A stretch of DNA of 64,000 bases from the NCBI GenBank assembly GCA_037783415.1, contig JAZGTN010000037.1, forward strand, positions 1,240,001 through 1,304,000. The letters are read 5' to 3'. Both the position numbers and the translations under genes were made by a program. Under the pieces are notes generated by a model. The model was not told where the DNA came from, made no database searches, and saw only the letters and a list, made by a program, of their open reading frames with translations. Every line of letters begins with the position of its first letter. The stretch's first letter is position 1. This DNA is from Leptasterias polaris. Taxonomy: Eukaryota; Echinodermata; Asteroidea; Forcipulatida; Asteriidae. Below are positions 49,684-62,200 of this stretch, one piece after another.

Positions 49684-49854
49684 CATAATCAGGATACGGC
49701 TTTATGAAAAAAAGAAATTTCAGTTTTGGAACGAGGATATTCCTTGTATTAATATCGTGATAAATAACGACTTCTTGTTCATGGAATTTTGTAAAAAAAA
49801 GGAAGATAATTCATGTGGGAAGGAGCCCCGCCTTGTTTTTGACACACCCTTCAC

Positions 49855-50160
49855 TGTTACCAGCTGAAGTCATTTCATGACAGCCAATGTTAGCAAGTAG
49901 CTTATTAGTACACTGTGTGTATTGCCGCTCGGATGTCCTCTGCGTTGAAATCGTTAAACTACCAGCTGACCCCGTTTCATGATGGCCAATGTTAGCAAGT
50001 TGCTTAGTGGTGCACTGTGCGTACTCGGATGTCCTCTGCATTGAGATCGTTAAATAACCAGCTGACGTCGTCTCATGATGGCCAATGTTAGCAAGTTGCT
50101 TAGTGATACACTGTGCGTACTGCCGCTCGGATGTCCTCTGCCTTGAGACGGTTTAAGATG
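49855..50160 (-). repeat. Three tandem copies of the AASS C-terminal codons plus 3' UTR
   Basis: The motif GGATGTCCTCTGC recurs at 49931, 50028 and 50129, with periods of 97 and 101 bp. Read on the minus strand, each copy encodes AEDIR...TV followed by a stop. The first copy is the real end of AASS and the other two lie in its 3' UTR. Copy 2 lacks 6 bp in frame. Confidence 0.85.
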
Positions 50161-50215
50161 AGGTGGTAGATGTCCTTGGAGAAAGGAAGGACCACGCCCT
50201 TTTGCAGGATCTCAC
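50100..50215 (-). CDS. AASS: AASS last exon
   Basis: The 116-nt exon encodes [20 protein letters not shown] then [17 protein letters not shown] and a TAA at 50102-50100. The last 13 codons and the following UTR are tandemly triplicated. Confidence 0.92.
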
Positions 50216-53200
50216 CTGGGTGGACACAAAGATGAAACGTGAGAGTTGAAAATTTAAAGAAGAGAGATGACTCATGATAATATCCATACACAAAAGCACC
50301 CAGTGTTTGTAATCAAACAAAAGATGTCCTATGTCTTCAAGCCTGCAGACAACATAAATGCCCAAGACTAGTTTTCACATTCAATGTGATCTAACATATA
50401 CATGAAACAAGAAACCTGTAAAACTTTAAGCTCAATCTGTCATCAGAATCATGAGAAAAAAATAGTGAAAAAACATCACTGTTTTCAAACATCGGATTTC
50501 GGAATCCGAGATCAAAGCTAGTTGTTTACTATTTCCTCAAAAAACTATAGTATTTCAGGCAAAAATATTTCACAGGGAGTTTTCCTCCATGATCACCTTT
50601 ATACTGTGCAAGTTATGTGAAAATATGTGCACTTTTCTTCTCAACCTTACCAATGTTATGCACACCCTTAAAAATTAGTTTTCATACTTAAAATCGTCCA
50701 CGTTTGTTCCAGAGTTAACACAGATCAATTCAGTTCAATTTAATACTTGATTTCCGCTCAATCAACCAATAGTACATACAGGGATAAATTAAGAATAGGA
50801 GGTGATTAAGTGGTGGGGGTCTCTAAAAAGCAGGTCTTGTCGAGTATGGACCCCAATACGTGTGTAGCTTCAAGGTATAAATTGTATACAGTTTTTAAAA
50901 CTTGATACTGCACACAAACAACAAGGAATGTGACAAATATAGACTGGTCCCCTGGCTTTATCCTCAATGATAAAGACAGGCACCGGTCTTACAGGCCAAA
51001 TGCATTCAGTGGATAAACTTGCATTGATGCGCACTTTCAATTTGTGTGTGGTATGATTTGGTCTGCTCCGAAGTGACGTAGTTTGTCAGCTACACCAGCA
51101 GAAACTGTACTTTCAATTGACTGCTGCTGCGTCAAATTGTTTTATGTTGTTTTTATGTTGTTTTATTCAAATAATAAACCACAAGGGAAACTGACTGGGT
51201 AAATTATAAATGATTTTGGGTTACACAAAGAAAAATTGACTAGAGCGGGATTTGAACCAACGACTTCTGGATTGACATGCCGGTGCTCTACCAACTGAGC
51301 TATCTAGCCCTATGTTGGTTTTTGTTCACAATGTGTGTACACTACAAATCTCATTCTGTGTGAATTGGGATGCGAGGTCAAAGGTACATCTGGCAGGCTG
51401 GCAAGGCCGGTATCTGGTGTTATTCACGAGCCTCGAAGTGTGACGTCAGATGTTCAGGCTAGAACAATTAAGTATTGTTCATAAAGATCAACCAGCAGAG
51501 AGGACTATAATCAATTAGTAGAAATTACTTGAATTAAATTAAGAAAACTCACCATCCATGATCATCTTGGCCGCGATGGCTGCAGGGTATCCCACCATCT
51601 TGGCCATGGCTGAGTGTCCATAGGCATCACCATAGACGGTCATACTAATCTCCTCTGTGCTGGTGATCTTGTCAGGCCACTCCACGCCGATACGATGCTT
51701 CATGATGACAAGATCACGCTCTCCATTCTCTGGAAAAACATCAACATTTTGGGTTACATATCAGCGTGTCAGTGCAAAAACGTTTCTCCTAAAATAGCAT
51801 TTGCGTTATATAAGAGTTTGAAATTTTAAAAGCATCGTATCTGGCTTAAAATAGCTCGGATGCACAAACAAAACACGTGACGAGATAATATGTTTTTGAA
51901 CAGAGCATTTTTTGGCGAGATTTTGCAAAATCAAGATATGCCGTTTTTGCACTGTCAAATGATACATTCATTTTTCAACATAGTCCTGAGACAGGGTCAC
52001 TTGTATAGAAATACGAAAGGAAGCAGGAGTTACAGACATCATAAGGAAAATAAAACACGCTAAATGGAGATGGGCTGGACACACTGCCTGACGAACAGAC
52101 AACAGATGGACAACAAGAATAAATGAATTGGCAACCAAAGGACAGGGAAAAGGAGAAGAGGCAGACTAGTCTGAAGAATGGAGGGATGTCTTATGATCTT
52201 ATGCAGGAACAACAGTATGGACAAGACAAGAACAGCAAGAAATAGAGATGAGGAGGGCTACATCCTTCACTGGATGAATACAGCCTAAATTAATGTAATT
52301 AGAGTAGAGGAAGGAGTCTTAACTGAGGCCGAATTCAAATTTACAGACAATCTCTATTACCAGATAACATGTGAGGCTTTCCAAATTTTCCTTTGAAATA
52401 TCTCAGTAAATCAGGAGAGTAGACTGAAACGCTCCATCTAAACAATAATTCTGCTTTATTAGAAAGTTTGTAAAAAATATTCTAGGTATCTCTGACTTGT
52501 CTTATGATATCCAACAGTTTGCACATTTTATATTTACTTAAACACAAATATTGACTGCTTCTAGTGCTATGGCTAAAACTACGACTCCCGAGGTGATCCC
52601 CGGAGCATTCTATAAATAGAACACTCCGGGAATCACCGAGGGAGTCGTAGTTTTAACCATAACACAAGTAAAATTGATCAATATTTGTTTTATAACACCC
52701 TATACATATGTTGTGCCTTGACGTCTAGGTACCAAAAAGCTGCTGTTGCTACCGGTACTTGTTGCTACTGGTCTAGTAAATTGGTTGCTATGGGTATAGT
52801 TTGTTTGTGTTCATATAGTAAATCTAAGACTTATCATGTGACGTGCTCTAAACCAATCACAAGGCAGAATCTATGTGTGGGGGTGTTTTAACAAATGAGC
52901 AACTTGGATTCATGCTTACAAATCAAAACTTTGCAGGAGGCTTGATGCTTACCGTAACCCTGTGTATGACTAAGATGTGCTGAGAGAGTTTCAAATACGG
53001 AGCCTTGCTTGTTGACTACGGTTTCCGACAACAAACCTAACCTGTTGTCAGACAAGATAAAAGCAGATCATAAAAAGATGATGCATTTTTAGATTGCATT
53101 TCTCATGAGATGAAAGTGATGAAAAATCGATTATAATTCCCCACGTTCATTAGTTATCAGGCATGCAACTGCAGTTTGCCGGAAAGAGGAAAGTTCCAGG

Positions 53201-56200
53201 CACAGCAAGACTTTGTACTACGTTTGTCAATTTCAAACGGCACAGCTGAGAAACCAAAACAAAAATGAGGCAATCAGCACAGGCCAAGTTGCTCTTTGCA
53301 CGGATCCACCATGTGCGTGTAGAGCCTCGACTTCATGCTTCATTTGTATTGTATTTATCTATCTCTTTGGATGATAGTGTCATTACATTGAAGTGACAAT
53401 ACAGAGTTATATAATGCTTCTAATCACTGCTGTTCCCAATTCGAGGCTCTACACGCATATTATGCTGGCTGTGGAAATGATGAATACTTGGCTTTGCTTA
53501 CTGCAGAATTCTGTGCTTAAAGGGTCTGTATACATTTGGTAATGACTATGAAAATTAATGTCAATAAAAACTTACATGGTAAGAAGTACAGCAGCTTTGA
53601 ATAGTATAATGCATTTTGAGAAACTTTTCACTTCGAAGTACTGCGGTTATGGACAAATATATCACTTTTTATCCCACTTGAATCTGATGAGAAGCGTTAC
53701 GGCCGTAGGGCTTCTCAGATTGTGTATTCTTTTAGGGAATATTCTTCCTGCGTGGAAATATTCGCTCCGGTTTTTCGGTGATATCACGCGACCACCTTTT
53801 GAAGTGAAATTTTCACAAGTTAGTTTTATTGTATATACCTACATTTATGTAGGATTAACACAATCAGTAGGCTCCAATTACCAAACGTATACAGCACCTT
53901 TAAAGCTCAAAGAATTACATGCTTTACATGGCGCCGTAAGTGCAAAATGGTAGGCAGCCCCATGAAATTGGGCCCGTCTCATCAGCTGAAAAGTTGCACG
54001 CCTGTATATGCTTGAAAAAAATTGTTTTTACTGTTCTTACTTTAAGATGGCGTCAAGTCTGTCCTCATCTTGGCCAACCTTATCAAACACAATCCTCTCA
54101 AGTCTGCTGGGCGTCGTCTGTGTGTCATGGCCAAGAAGTTGGCACATCAGCTCATGCTAAACAGCAAGACAACATTAACAATGATCAGACAGGAAACACA
54201 TGAATTGATACAGTGTAGGTTGTTAACATTTTAAACTGACGATGAGGGGGCAATATTTCTCTAATTCTCCTCCAACCTACAATGAAGTTAGATGGAGTAA
54301 TCTCTCCTGACTCACCCATGTAATGTCTGGTGTTCCTTCTGCTAGTGCTGGATGAGGCTCTGTATCCGTCAGACCCAGCATGGGGAATGTGGTGACAGTC
54401 TTACAAAATCCCTGGTTCACAACACGACAAGACAAGATCAGGGTTAAATATTGGGAGGAAATCCATGCAAACACTACAATCTTTTACAGGCCTTCATTAT
54501 GGCGTACCATTTTCTTGAACTTGCAATCGGCGACCGGAGTCACGTGACTCATTATGGGTATACAATGTAAACAAACCAAGCAAGTGAGCCTTACGGCAGA
54601 AGCCTTCTGAAGCAGTCATGTGTTTCCATTCACGCTGCGCGTTGCTTGCTTGGTTTGTTTATGGGTCACGTGACTTCAGTCGCCGATTGTGTCTATTACA
54701 CAACATACGGGACCTACATTGGTCCTTAATGCATTCATCATCTTCTCTTTGGAACTCTCTCCCACATCACATTAAAACTACTACGACTTACGCTGAATTC
54801 TTATCACTCCAAAAAAATCACCCGTTTGTTCAATTGCCAATTAAAGGGAAAAGCGCATCTATACTTTTGTTTGACTCACAATATAAGTACTGTGTTATTA
54901 TCATTATTATTAAAACAAGTACAGCTTAGTAACTGTACTATCCGAAGGACAAAGCAACCGCAATAAAGCTTGCTCAAGAACACAAGTGCAATGACCAGGA
55001 CGTGAACCCACACTCTGGAAACACCAGAACTTGTAGAGCAGACCAGAGTCCTGTGTGCTTGCCCACTTGGTGGGCACCTTTTGAAGACTCCTTTTGTTTC
55101 GTTATCAGAAATGTGTTCAACCATACTTGTACAAAAAGTCGTGCTATTTGTCCAATCGGTCTTGGTTCCAGTTTCAATAACAGATGGCGAGCATTGTACG
55201 AATTGATATAATCTCTAGTCTTAAAGCAAACGTACGACATTGGTAATTGTCAAAGACCAGGATCCACACTTGATGTGACCCAACATAAACATGAAATAAC
55301 AAACCTGAAAGTTTCAGCTCAATCGGTCTTCGGAGTCATGAGAAAACAGTGAAAGACCCCATTATATATTGTCACTGTTTTCAAACATCAGATTTTATCA
55401 CCAGTGATATTGACTAATTAATTTACTAATTTTTATAGGCAAAGTAGCCAAAGTTTGTGTTTCTCTTTTATTAATATACCGATTCGCTCCTAAAGACTAC
55501 TCAAAAGTTGCATTCACTTTGTTTTGGTGTCGCAGTTGTTGTTTTACAGGCTGCATGCTCTCCAATGTTGCTGCTTAAAATAGGTAGGAAAACCCCTGAA
55601 GTGATATCACCAACCTTGTATCTGAGAGTCCCTCTCATGACAGTGTGTGCCGTTGGGATGCCGTAAGCAAAGACGTACTGGGTCGAGTCTCGGTTAAAGT
55701 ACCCCTCAAGGTTGAACCCTGGAAGGAAGTCGATCTCCTGGACATTGGATTCGTCCATGAGCATGCCTGGTGGGATATAGATCTCTTCACTGTGTTTGAC
55801 GTACTTGGCGTCACGTGTGACTGCACCAAGGGATGCTATGGGGCTCCAGCTGGGGACAGGATTACAACAGATACATCAATTGACTAACACATTGTCTGAC
55901 CATTCAATATCGTCCACTAAGTGGTTTGGAATCAAAGATGCATTATGCCAGCCTGCATAATGTGATGAATGCATCTACACAGTGCACAGTCAACCCTCCC
56001 ACTGTCTGACCATTCAATATCATCCACTGAGGTTTTGAGTGATTTACTATGCCAGCCGGCTATATGATGTCATGTAGTGAATGCATCTGCACAGTACACA
56101 GTCAACCCTCCTACTGTTTGGCCATTCAATATCATCCACTGTGATTTTGAATGATGATGGGTAAACTATGCCAGCCTGCAATATGTTATAATAATCTACA

Positions 56201-59200
56201 GTACATGTGTACACTGCACTGAAGATGCATTAAAGCAACGACACCCCGGGTTGACAACAACACAATCCTGACAACTTACTTGAATTTGTAACGGAGGGGG
56301 TTCTCAGAGTGTTCAGGAGCTGGGAGGCCTCCACACCACGAATCAAAGAATCGAACCTTCAAAGTCAAACAAAGTAACAGGAATTATAAGGCCATCTCTG
56401 AAATGATGACTACGGCAGTAGCTCTGAAAAGGCCTGTTCTACAATGTTTTCGCTGCAGCTAACGGCCACAACTGCAGCCGAAGTTGCTAGATTCATACAT
56501 GACCTCAGATACTGTTTAAATGCATAACTCATTAATTATTTCAGAATCTCACCTTGCCGCCTTCTTCTTTAATTCTATGGAATGCCTCCATTGCAAGCAT
56601 GTGATCAATACCAGGATCCAGTCCGCACTCGTTCATAATGGTGACTCCAGCATTTAGAGCACTGTCAGATAAATGTAACATTCAAGATTAGTCAATTGGG
56701 GAAAAAGGTGTTGCCTAAAAGTCTCACTTGGGGTCAATGTCACAAGAGGCAATTTACAAGTAAACAGTTCCAGGCAATTTTAAAGAAGAAAAACAACTCA
56801 CATGTCAAATTGTTTATGTTTATGTTTCTGTTATCAAATATTTTATAATCACACCGGCAATGACAACACTTTGTTTCAAATCAACCAACGTTGAGATTTT
56901 CCTAATTTCACAATTCCTTTTTCTAGATGCAATAGTTTAAAGTACTCCTTTTTTCATAGTGTGCCTGCCTTGTGGAACAAATTGCCCACCGATATTCGTT
57001 GTTTGACATCTATCTCTTTATTCAAAGCAGCAGTCAACAGCTTTCTCCTCGATTCAACCTATGCAACTCAAAAGTTTTTAATTGTTTATATCTTTGTAAT
57101 TGGTATCCTTTTTCCCTGTGTATATTGGGTGTCTGTACCCTTTAGAAATATTTATATCGGCAGACTGAGCCTTTAGGTTATAGGAAAATTTATATTTTCC
57201 TCCTCAGTCTAGCCTTCTCCATATCTATTTTATATATCTTTTGTGTGTAAATTTTTGTTGAACTTGTGGAGAGAAATAAAATAATAATAATAATAAAAAA
57301 TTTGCTTAGTGGAAAGATCTGCGCAAGAAAAGTAAAGTGTCCCAGGCACTGTCATCGTCACCGTGAGCTTCCAGTCAGGAAGCTTGTGTTTTGAGAGCCC
57401 AAGCAAGGTCAAGCCCAAAGAGGTAGAGGTCACCTGGCCTATTTGGACATACTAGGCAGGGACACTGGGTTTGAGACAACAGATGAAATATCAACTTTCA
57501 TGAAGGACAAAGAGATTTAGAACCTCTCGCTATGGTCAGCGTGCCTTTGCCAATGCTGCACCTGCCATTTGGAACAAGCTCCCTGCCCACACTCCGTCAA
57601 ACAACATCTTTGAACATCGTCAAGAGAGAATTGAAGTTCCATTTGTTTCGCTGGTTTTTCTCTTCACTTGTTCTGAACTTAACTTTTGTGTCACTTTGTT
57701 GTTTTTTGTATGCGCCTTGATCGGTTTCCGGAGATGTGCGCATTATAAGTCCATATTATTATTTAGGGACACTTCTCTCGTGATATCATTGACCGAGGAC
57801 AATACTCAAGATAGGAGACATTTAACATGATTATGTTCAAGCTAGTATGACATTGTAAGAAAAATGTCTCTTCTTGGGCAACCAGAGTGTTCTTTTTACA
57901 TGCCTCTAAGTTGAAGGCTCCTTATTTTTGAGGGCGCCCTTCGTGAGGCTGCACTGGTGTTAAACTGCTCTGCCATTTTCTTTAGTTTTTAATCAATTTT
58001 TGCTGTTATTCGTCTGCTGTTTGTTTCAAATTTGTGAACTGTGTTTTTGCGAGTACCTGTGATCACCTGCATATCTGTATTTTTGTTGACATTGAACCAA
58101 AAGTGAGATTTCACCATCGTTTTTGTGGTGGATTATTGCTGAACATTACTTTCACATTTGGAGAGGTGGCACTAGACTTAATTTAGCCAGCGTTTGATGA
58201 GAGTATTAGTCTGGTACCGACATCGACATCTCTACAATGCTGTGAATGTCAGCCCCGTCGGTAACTATGTTGTACTGTATTTAACTACTGCTGCAATACG
58301 CCCTGCTTGTTGTGGATATGAAATTATTGACTCGTTCCAACGATAGTTTGTTAGTAATGAGACATCTATCATCTAATATCAGACTGGGTGAGAATGTCTG
58401 GAATACTATAAAAGCCCTAAAAATCAACAAATTTCGGCGAGGTTGCCGTGGCGGACAGATGAATCGGCGGAAAACTGTCACTCACATTGGACATCGCCAG
58501 GATCCTGACAACTGCTCCATAAATCATGGCAGAAACCTAGCTAACCTGATCAAGATCCCACTACAACGTTCCATGGAATGCACGGTCTATGAAATCAAAG
58601 ACGGCTTCTGTGTGTGACTTTATTATCTCAAGTAAGTTGGATATTTTGGCAATTACAGAGTCATGGTTAACTGATGATGATTGCTGTAATCGTGCACTTG
58701 CTGATATTAAACACACCTTACTCAACTTTGAACTGCACCACGTTCCTAGAACTCATTCAATCGGTGGGGGTGTTTGTGTGATTGTACGTAAGGGGTTCTC
58801 TGTGTCGGTAAATACCAGCTTGACATTTGAATCATTTGAGCACATTGACCTCACCATTACAGCCAAGTCTACGTCTGTAAGACTTTTCGTTGTGTATCGT
58901 CCGCCATACTCTAAAAAGAACAAACTGACATCACGCATGTTTTTCGCAGACTTCTCAACTATGTTGGAATGTGTCAGTAATGTTACAGGGAGTGTATTGC
59001 TTGCTGGTGATTTTAATTTCCATATGGATGATAGTGCAGACACTGATGCAAACACCATGTTCAACATGCTGACTATGACAGGTCTCAAACAACACGTGAG
59101 TATGCCAACTCATAGGAGTGGTCATACACTTGACCTCTTAATCACATGGGACACGATTATATGATATCTGACGTCACCACTCAAACTGATCTTCCATCCG

Positions 59201-62200
59201 ATCATTCAGCTACGGTGTGCTCTCTTAATTTATTACGACCTAACCCTGTGAGGCACAAGACTAGTTTTCGGAATCTGCGCCAAATAGACACTGTTCGATT
59301 TAAATCTGACATCGCTACCTCCCCTCTGAGTTTGCAACCAGCTACAAGTCTAGAGACACGCGTTGAACAATACAACTGTGAATTATCAGTACTTCTTGAA
59401 ACACATGCCTCTAATGTGACAAGATGTATTACTCTGAGACCACATGCACCTTGGTACAACAACATTCTTCGTGAACAAAAGCAGGCGAAACGTTGGTTAG
59501 AGCGTAAGTGGGTTTCATCTGGCCTTGAAGTACACAAGCAGCTGTATCGAGAAGGATGTCTGAACTACACCAAAGAACTCGAAAAGTCCAAAATTGACCA
59601 TCATAGAGCACAGATCAGCAGTTGTGGGCAGAAAAATCTCTTCTGCCTTATTGATAAACTCTCTGCTGTTAGACCCAATAAAGTCCTTCCGTTGCATGAA
59701 TCATCCATTCAGCTTGCAGGAGAATTCTCTGAGTTTTTCTGCAAAAAGATAGAAGCTGTGAAAAATGAGCTAGATAGCTTTACCGGCACCATCGTTTATA
59801 CTCAAGAGGCACAAAGGAATTCTCAGCAGCTGTGTGATTTTCAGAGGATGTCGCCCGACGCAATAATCATGGGCTCAAATTCAAAGTCCTGCCCCGGCCT
59901 TGACCCGATTCCAACTTGGCTACTTAAGCAGTGTGTGGATGAGCTTCTACCTGCTGTCTCACTGTGATATTGTGAACTCCTCCATTACATCTGGGGAAGT
60001 ACCTGATAGTTTCAAAGTAGCTCAACTAACGCCATTGATTAAAAAACCATCACTCGACCCTGATAGTCTCGATAACTACCGGCCAGTGTCAAACCTCTCT
60101 TTCTTGTCAAAGATCACTGAGCGCTGTGTCGCTGCTCAGCTAACTAGTAATCTTGACACGCACAACTTGCATGCTGAGAGACAGTCTGCCTATCGTAAAC
60201 ACCACTCCACTGAGACAGCACTTGTACGTGTTTCTAACGACATTCTAAGAGCTGTTGATACTCACGGGGAAGTTCTTCTTGTTCTGTTGGACTTGACAGC
60301 CACTTTTGATACAATAGACCATGGTATTTTCTTACAAAGACTGTCAAACCATTATGGTGTAACTGGAACGGTACTACAATGGTTCAAGTCGTATCTGTCG
60401 GGCCGCACTCAATCGGTTGTGATTGACGGTGTGCAGTCTGAACCGTCAACACTGACGAATGGTGTTCCTCAGGGCTCCGTACTAGGACCACTGTGCTTTA
60501 CAATGTACATCGCACCTCTTGAGGAAGTTGTTGCGTCATTTGATGGTGTCCAGTTGATGTCCTACGCCGACGACACACAACTTTACATGGTCATCAACCC
60601 CTCCAAGAAAACTGCTGCAATCTCAAAACTTGAACAATGCATTAACAGCGTGAAATCTTGGATGATCGCGAATAGGCTGAAACTTAATGGGGGAAAGACA
60701 GAGGTACTACACTTCACATCAAAGTTTTTGAGGCAGTCATCCCCCTCTGACACAATCGCGGTCGGTTCAGATGTTACTCACACATCGTCTGCTGCACGCA
60801 ACCTTGGAGTAACATTTGATAAACATGCTGGCATGACAACACACATCAATAATGTATGTCGGACTGCAAACCTTGCATTACATAAGATTGGGCAAATTCG
60901 TAAATATCTTGATCAGTCAACAGCTGTAAAACTTACACATGCATTCATCACCTCACGTTTAGACTACTGTAATAGTTTGTTGTTTCATCTGCCAGACCGT
61001 GAGATTGCTAAGTTGCAACAAGTCCAAAATGCTGCTGCTAGAATGGTGACACGTGTGAAAAAGTATCATCATATTACACCAGTCCTGGCTGCCAGTTCGC
61101 AAGCGGATTTTGTTTAAGATTTTGCTGCTTACTTATAAAGCACTTCGCGGGCTGGCACCTGACTATATTACTGAATTATTGATTAGCCATAAGCCGATCC
61201 GGTCATTAAGATCTAGTAGCAAACTTCTCCTGAAACCTGCCATAACATCAACATCGTATGGCGATAGAGCATTCTCAGCTGCTGCTCCCAAACTTTGGAA
61301 TGAGCTCCCAATGTCCATAAGGTGTGCTAAGTCATTAGATGTTTTTAAGAATTTGCTGAAGACCCATCTTTTTATCTGTAATTAAAACCTTTTCCTAGAC
61401 TGTGTATAGTTTCTGTGTTTTTTTCAGCATATAGGCATTTTAATTTGTTTGGCTTTTAAATTTGTAATTTTTAATAACTAATTTTAAGTCGATAAATGAG
61501 CCCTACCTTCAACAACAGCCTCATGAAACTTGGCAGAATGCCAGTTTGCTTTACAGGCAACTTGCTAAGCACAGAGGTGTTTTGCTTATTACAGAAACAG
61601 ATCACCAGCCAAACTGTATCATATGAATATTGTTAGTGACTGGTTCCCTGCCCATTCATGCTAAGCTGTCATTTCTGCTAAGCAGCTTTACGAAGTTAAC
61701 CCCACAATACTTGCATGCAAAGTCTAAGACCCAGACTCACCCTTGCTGTAGTGCCCTTATTTCAGGGCTAGCGTAGCTGGCGGTCACCATGTTCTTTTTG
61801 TTTTCCACACACAGTTTTGCAACTTTAGGATGGAATGTGTAGGGCAGCATACTAACAGAAGGAAACAAAAAGAAAAAGCATTAAACAACTTACTTCGATT
61901 AAAGAATTTATTAACTTTGAGAAATCAAGCAAATATAAATAAACATATTCATAGCTTCGTAAATGTATTTTTCATTTAGACTTGGACACGGTTGATTTCA
62001 TATTATAAAATCGTGTTTTTTATCAAGCAATACAACACAAGAGAAACTGACCGGAAATTTTTGTTGTATTGTAAAATTGGGTGTGATCCGTGGTTTAACG
62101 GCAGTTACAGGTTAAATGACTTCTGACTGGCACCCACATACAAAGATATCGACAAAATAAGGAAACTGCCGACATTAGGGCTAGATTGCTCAGTTGGTGG

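Larger units (their letters stand above)
44457..50099. other. Intergenic region between KIN17 and AASS
   Basis: This separates the AASS stop codon (50100) from the KIN17 start codon (44456), so it holds the AASS 3' UTR and the KIN17 promoter. I could not place a poly(A) signal or TSS with confidence. Apart from the repeats listed separately I see no gene. Short ORFs here have no recognisable similarity. Confidence 0.7.
58240..61480 (+). mobile_element. Frameshifted CR1/L2-like LINE in AASS intron, antisense
   Basis: The element carries an APE endonuclease, a linker, a reverse transcriptase and a C-terminal region across several frames. It lies between AASS exons b and c in opposite orientation. 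The 5' end is uncertain, as 57,940-58,300 may be 5' UTR. The 3' UTR ends about 61480. At least three frame breaks (near 59155, 59960 and 61090) mean it is no longer autonomous. Clade assignment rests on motif style ([19 protein letters not shown]). Confidence 0.85.

Noticed and set aside
51238..51310. Functional tRNA gene on the minus strand
   Set aside because: The D arm and box B are clear, but acceptor and T stems mispair and a SINE body is attached.
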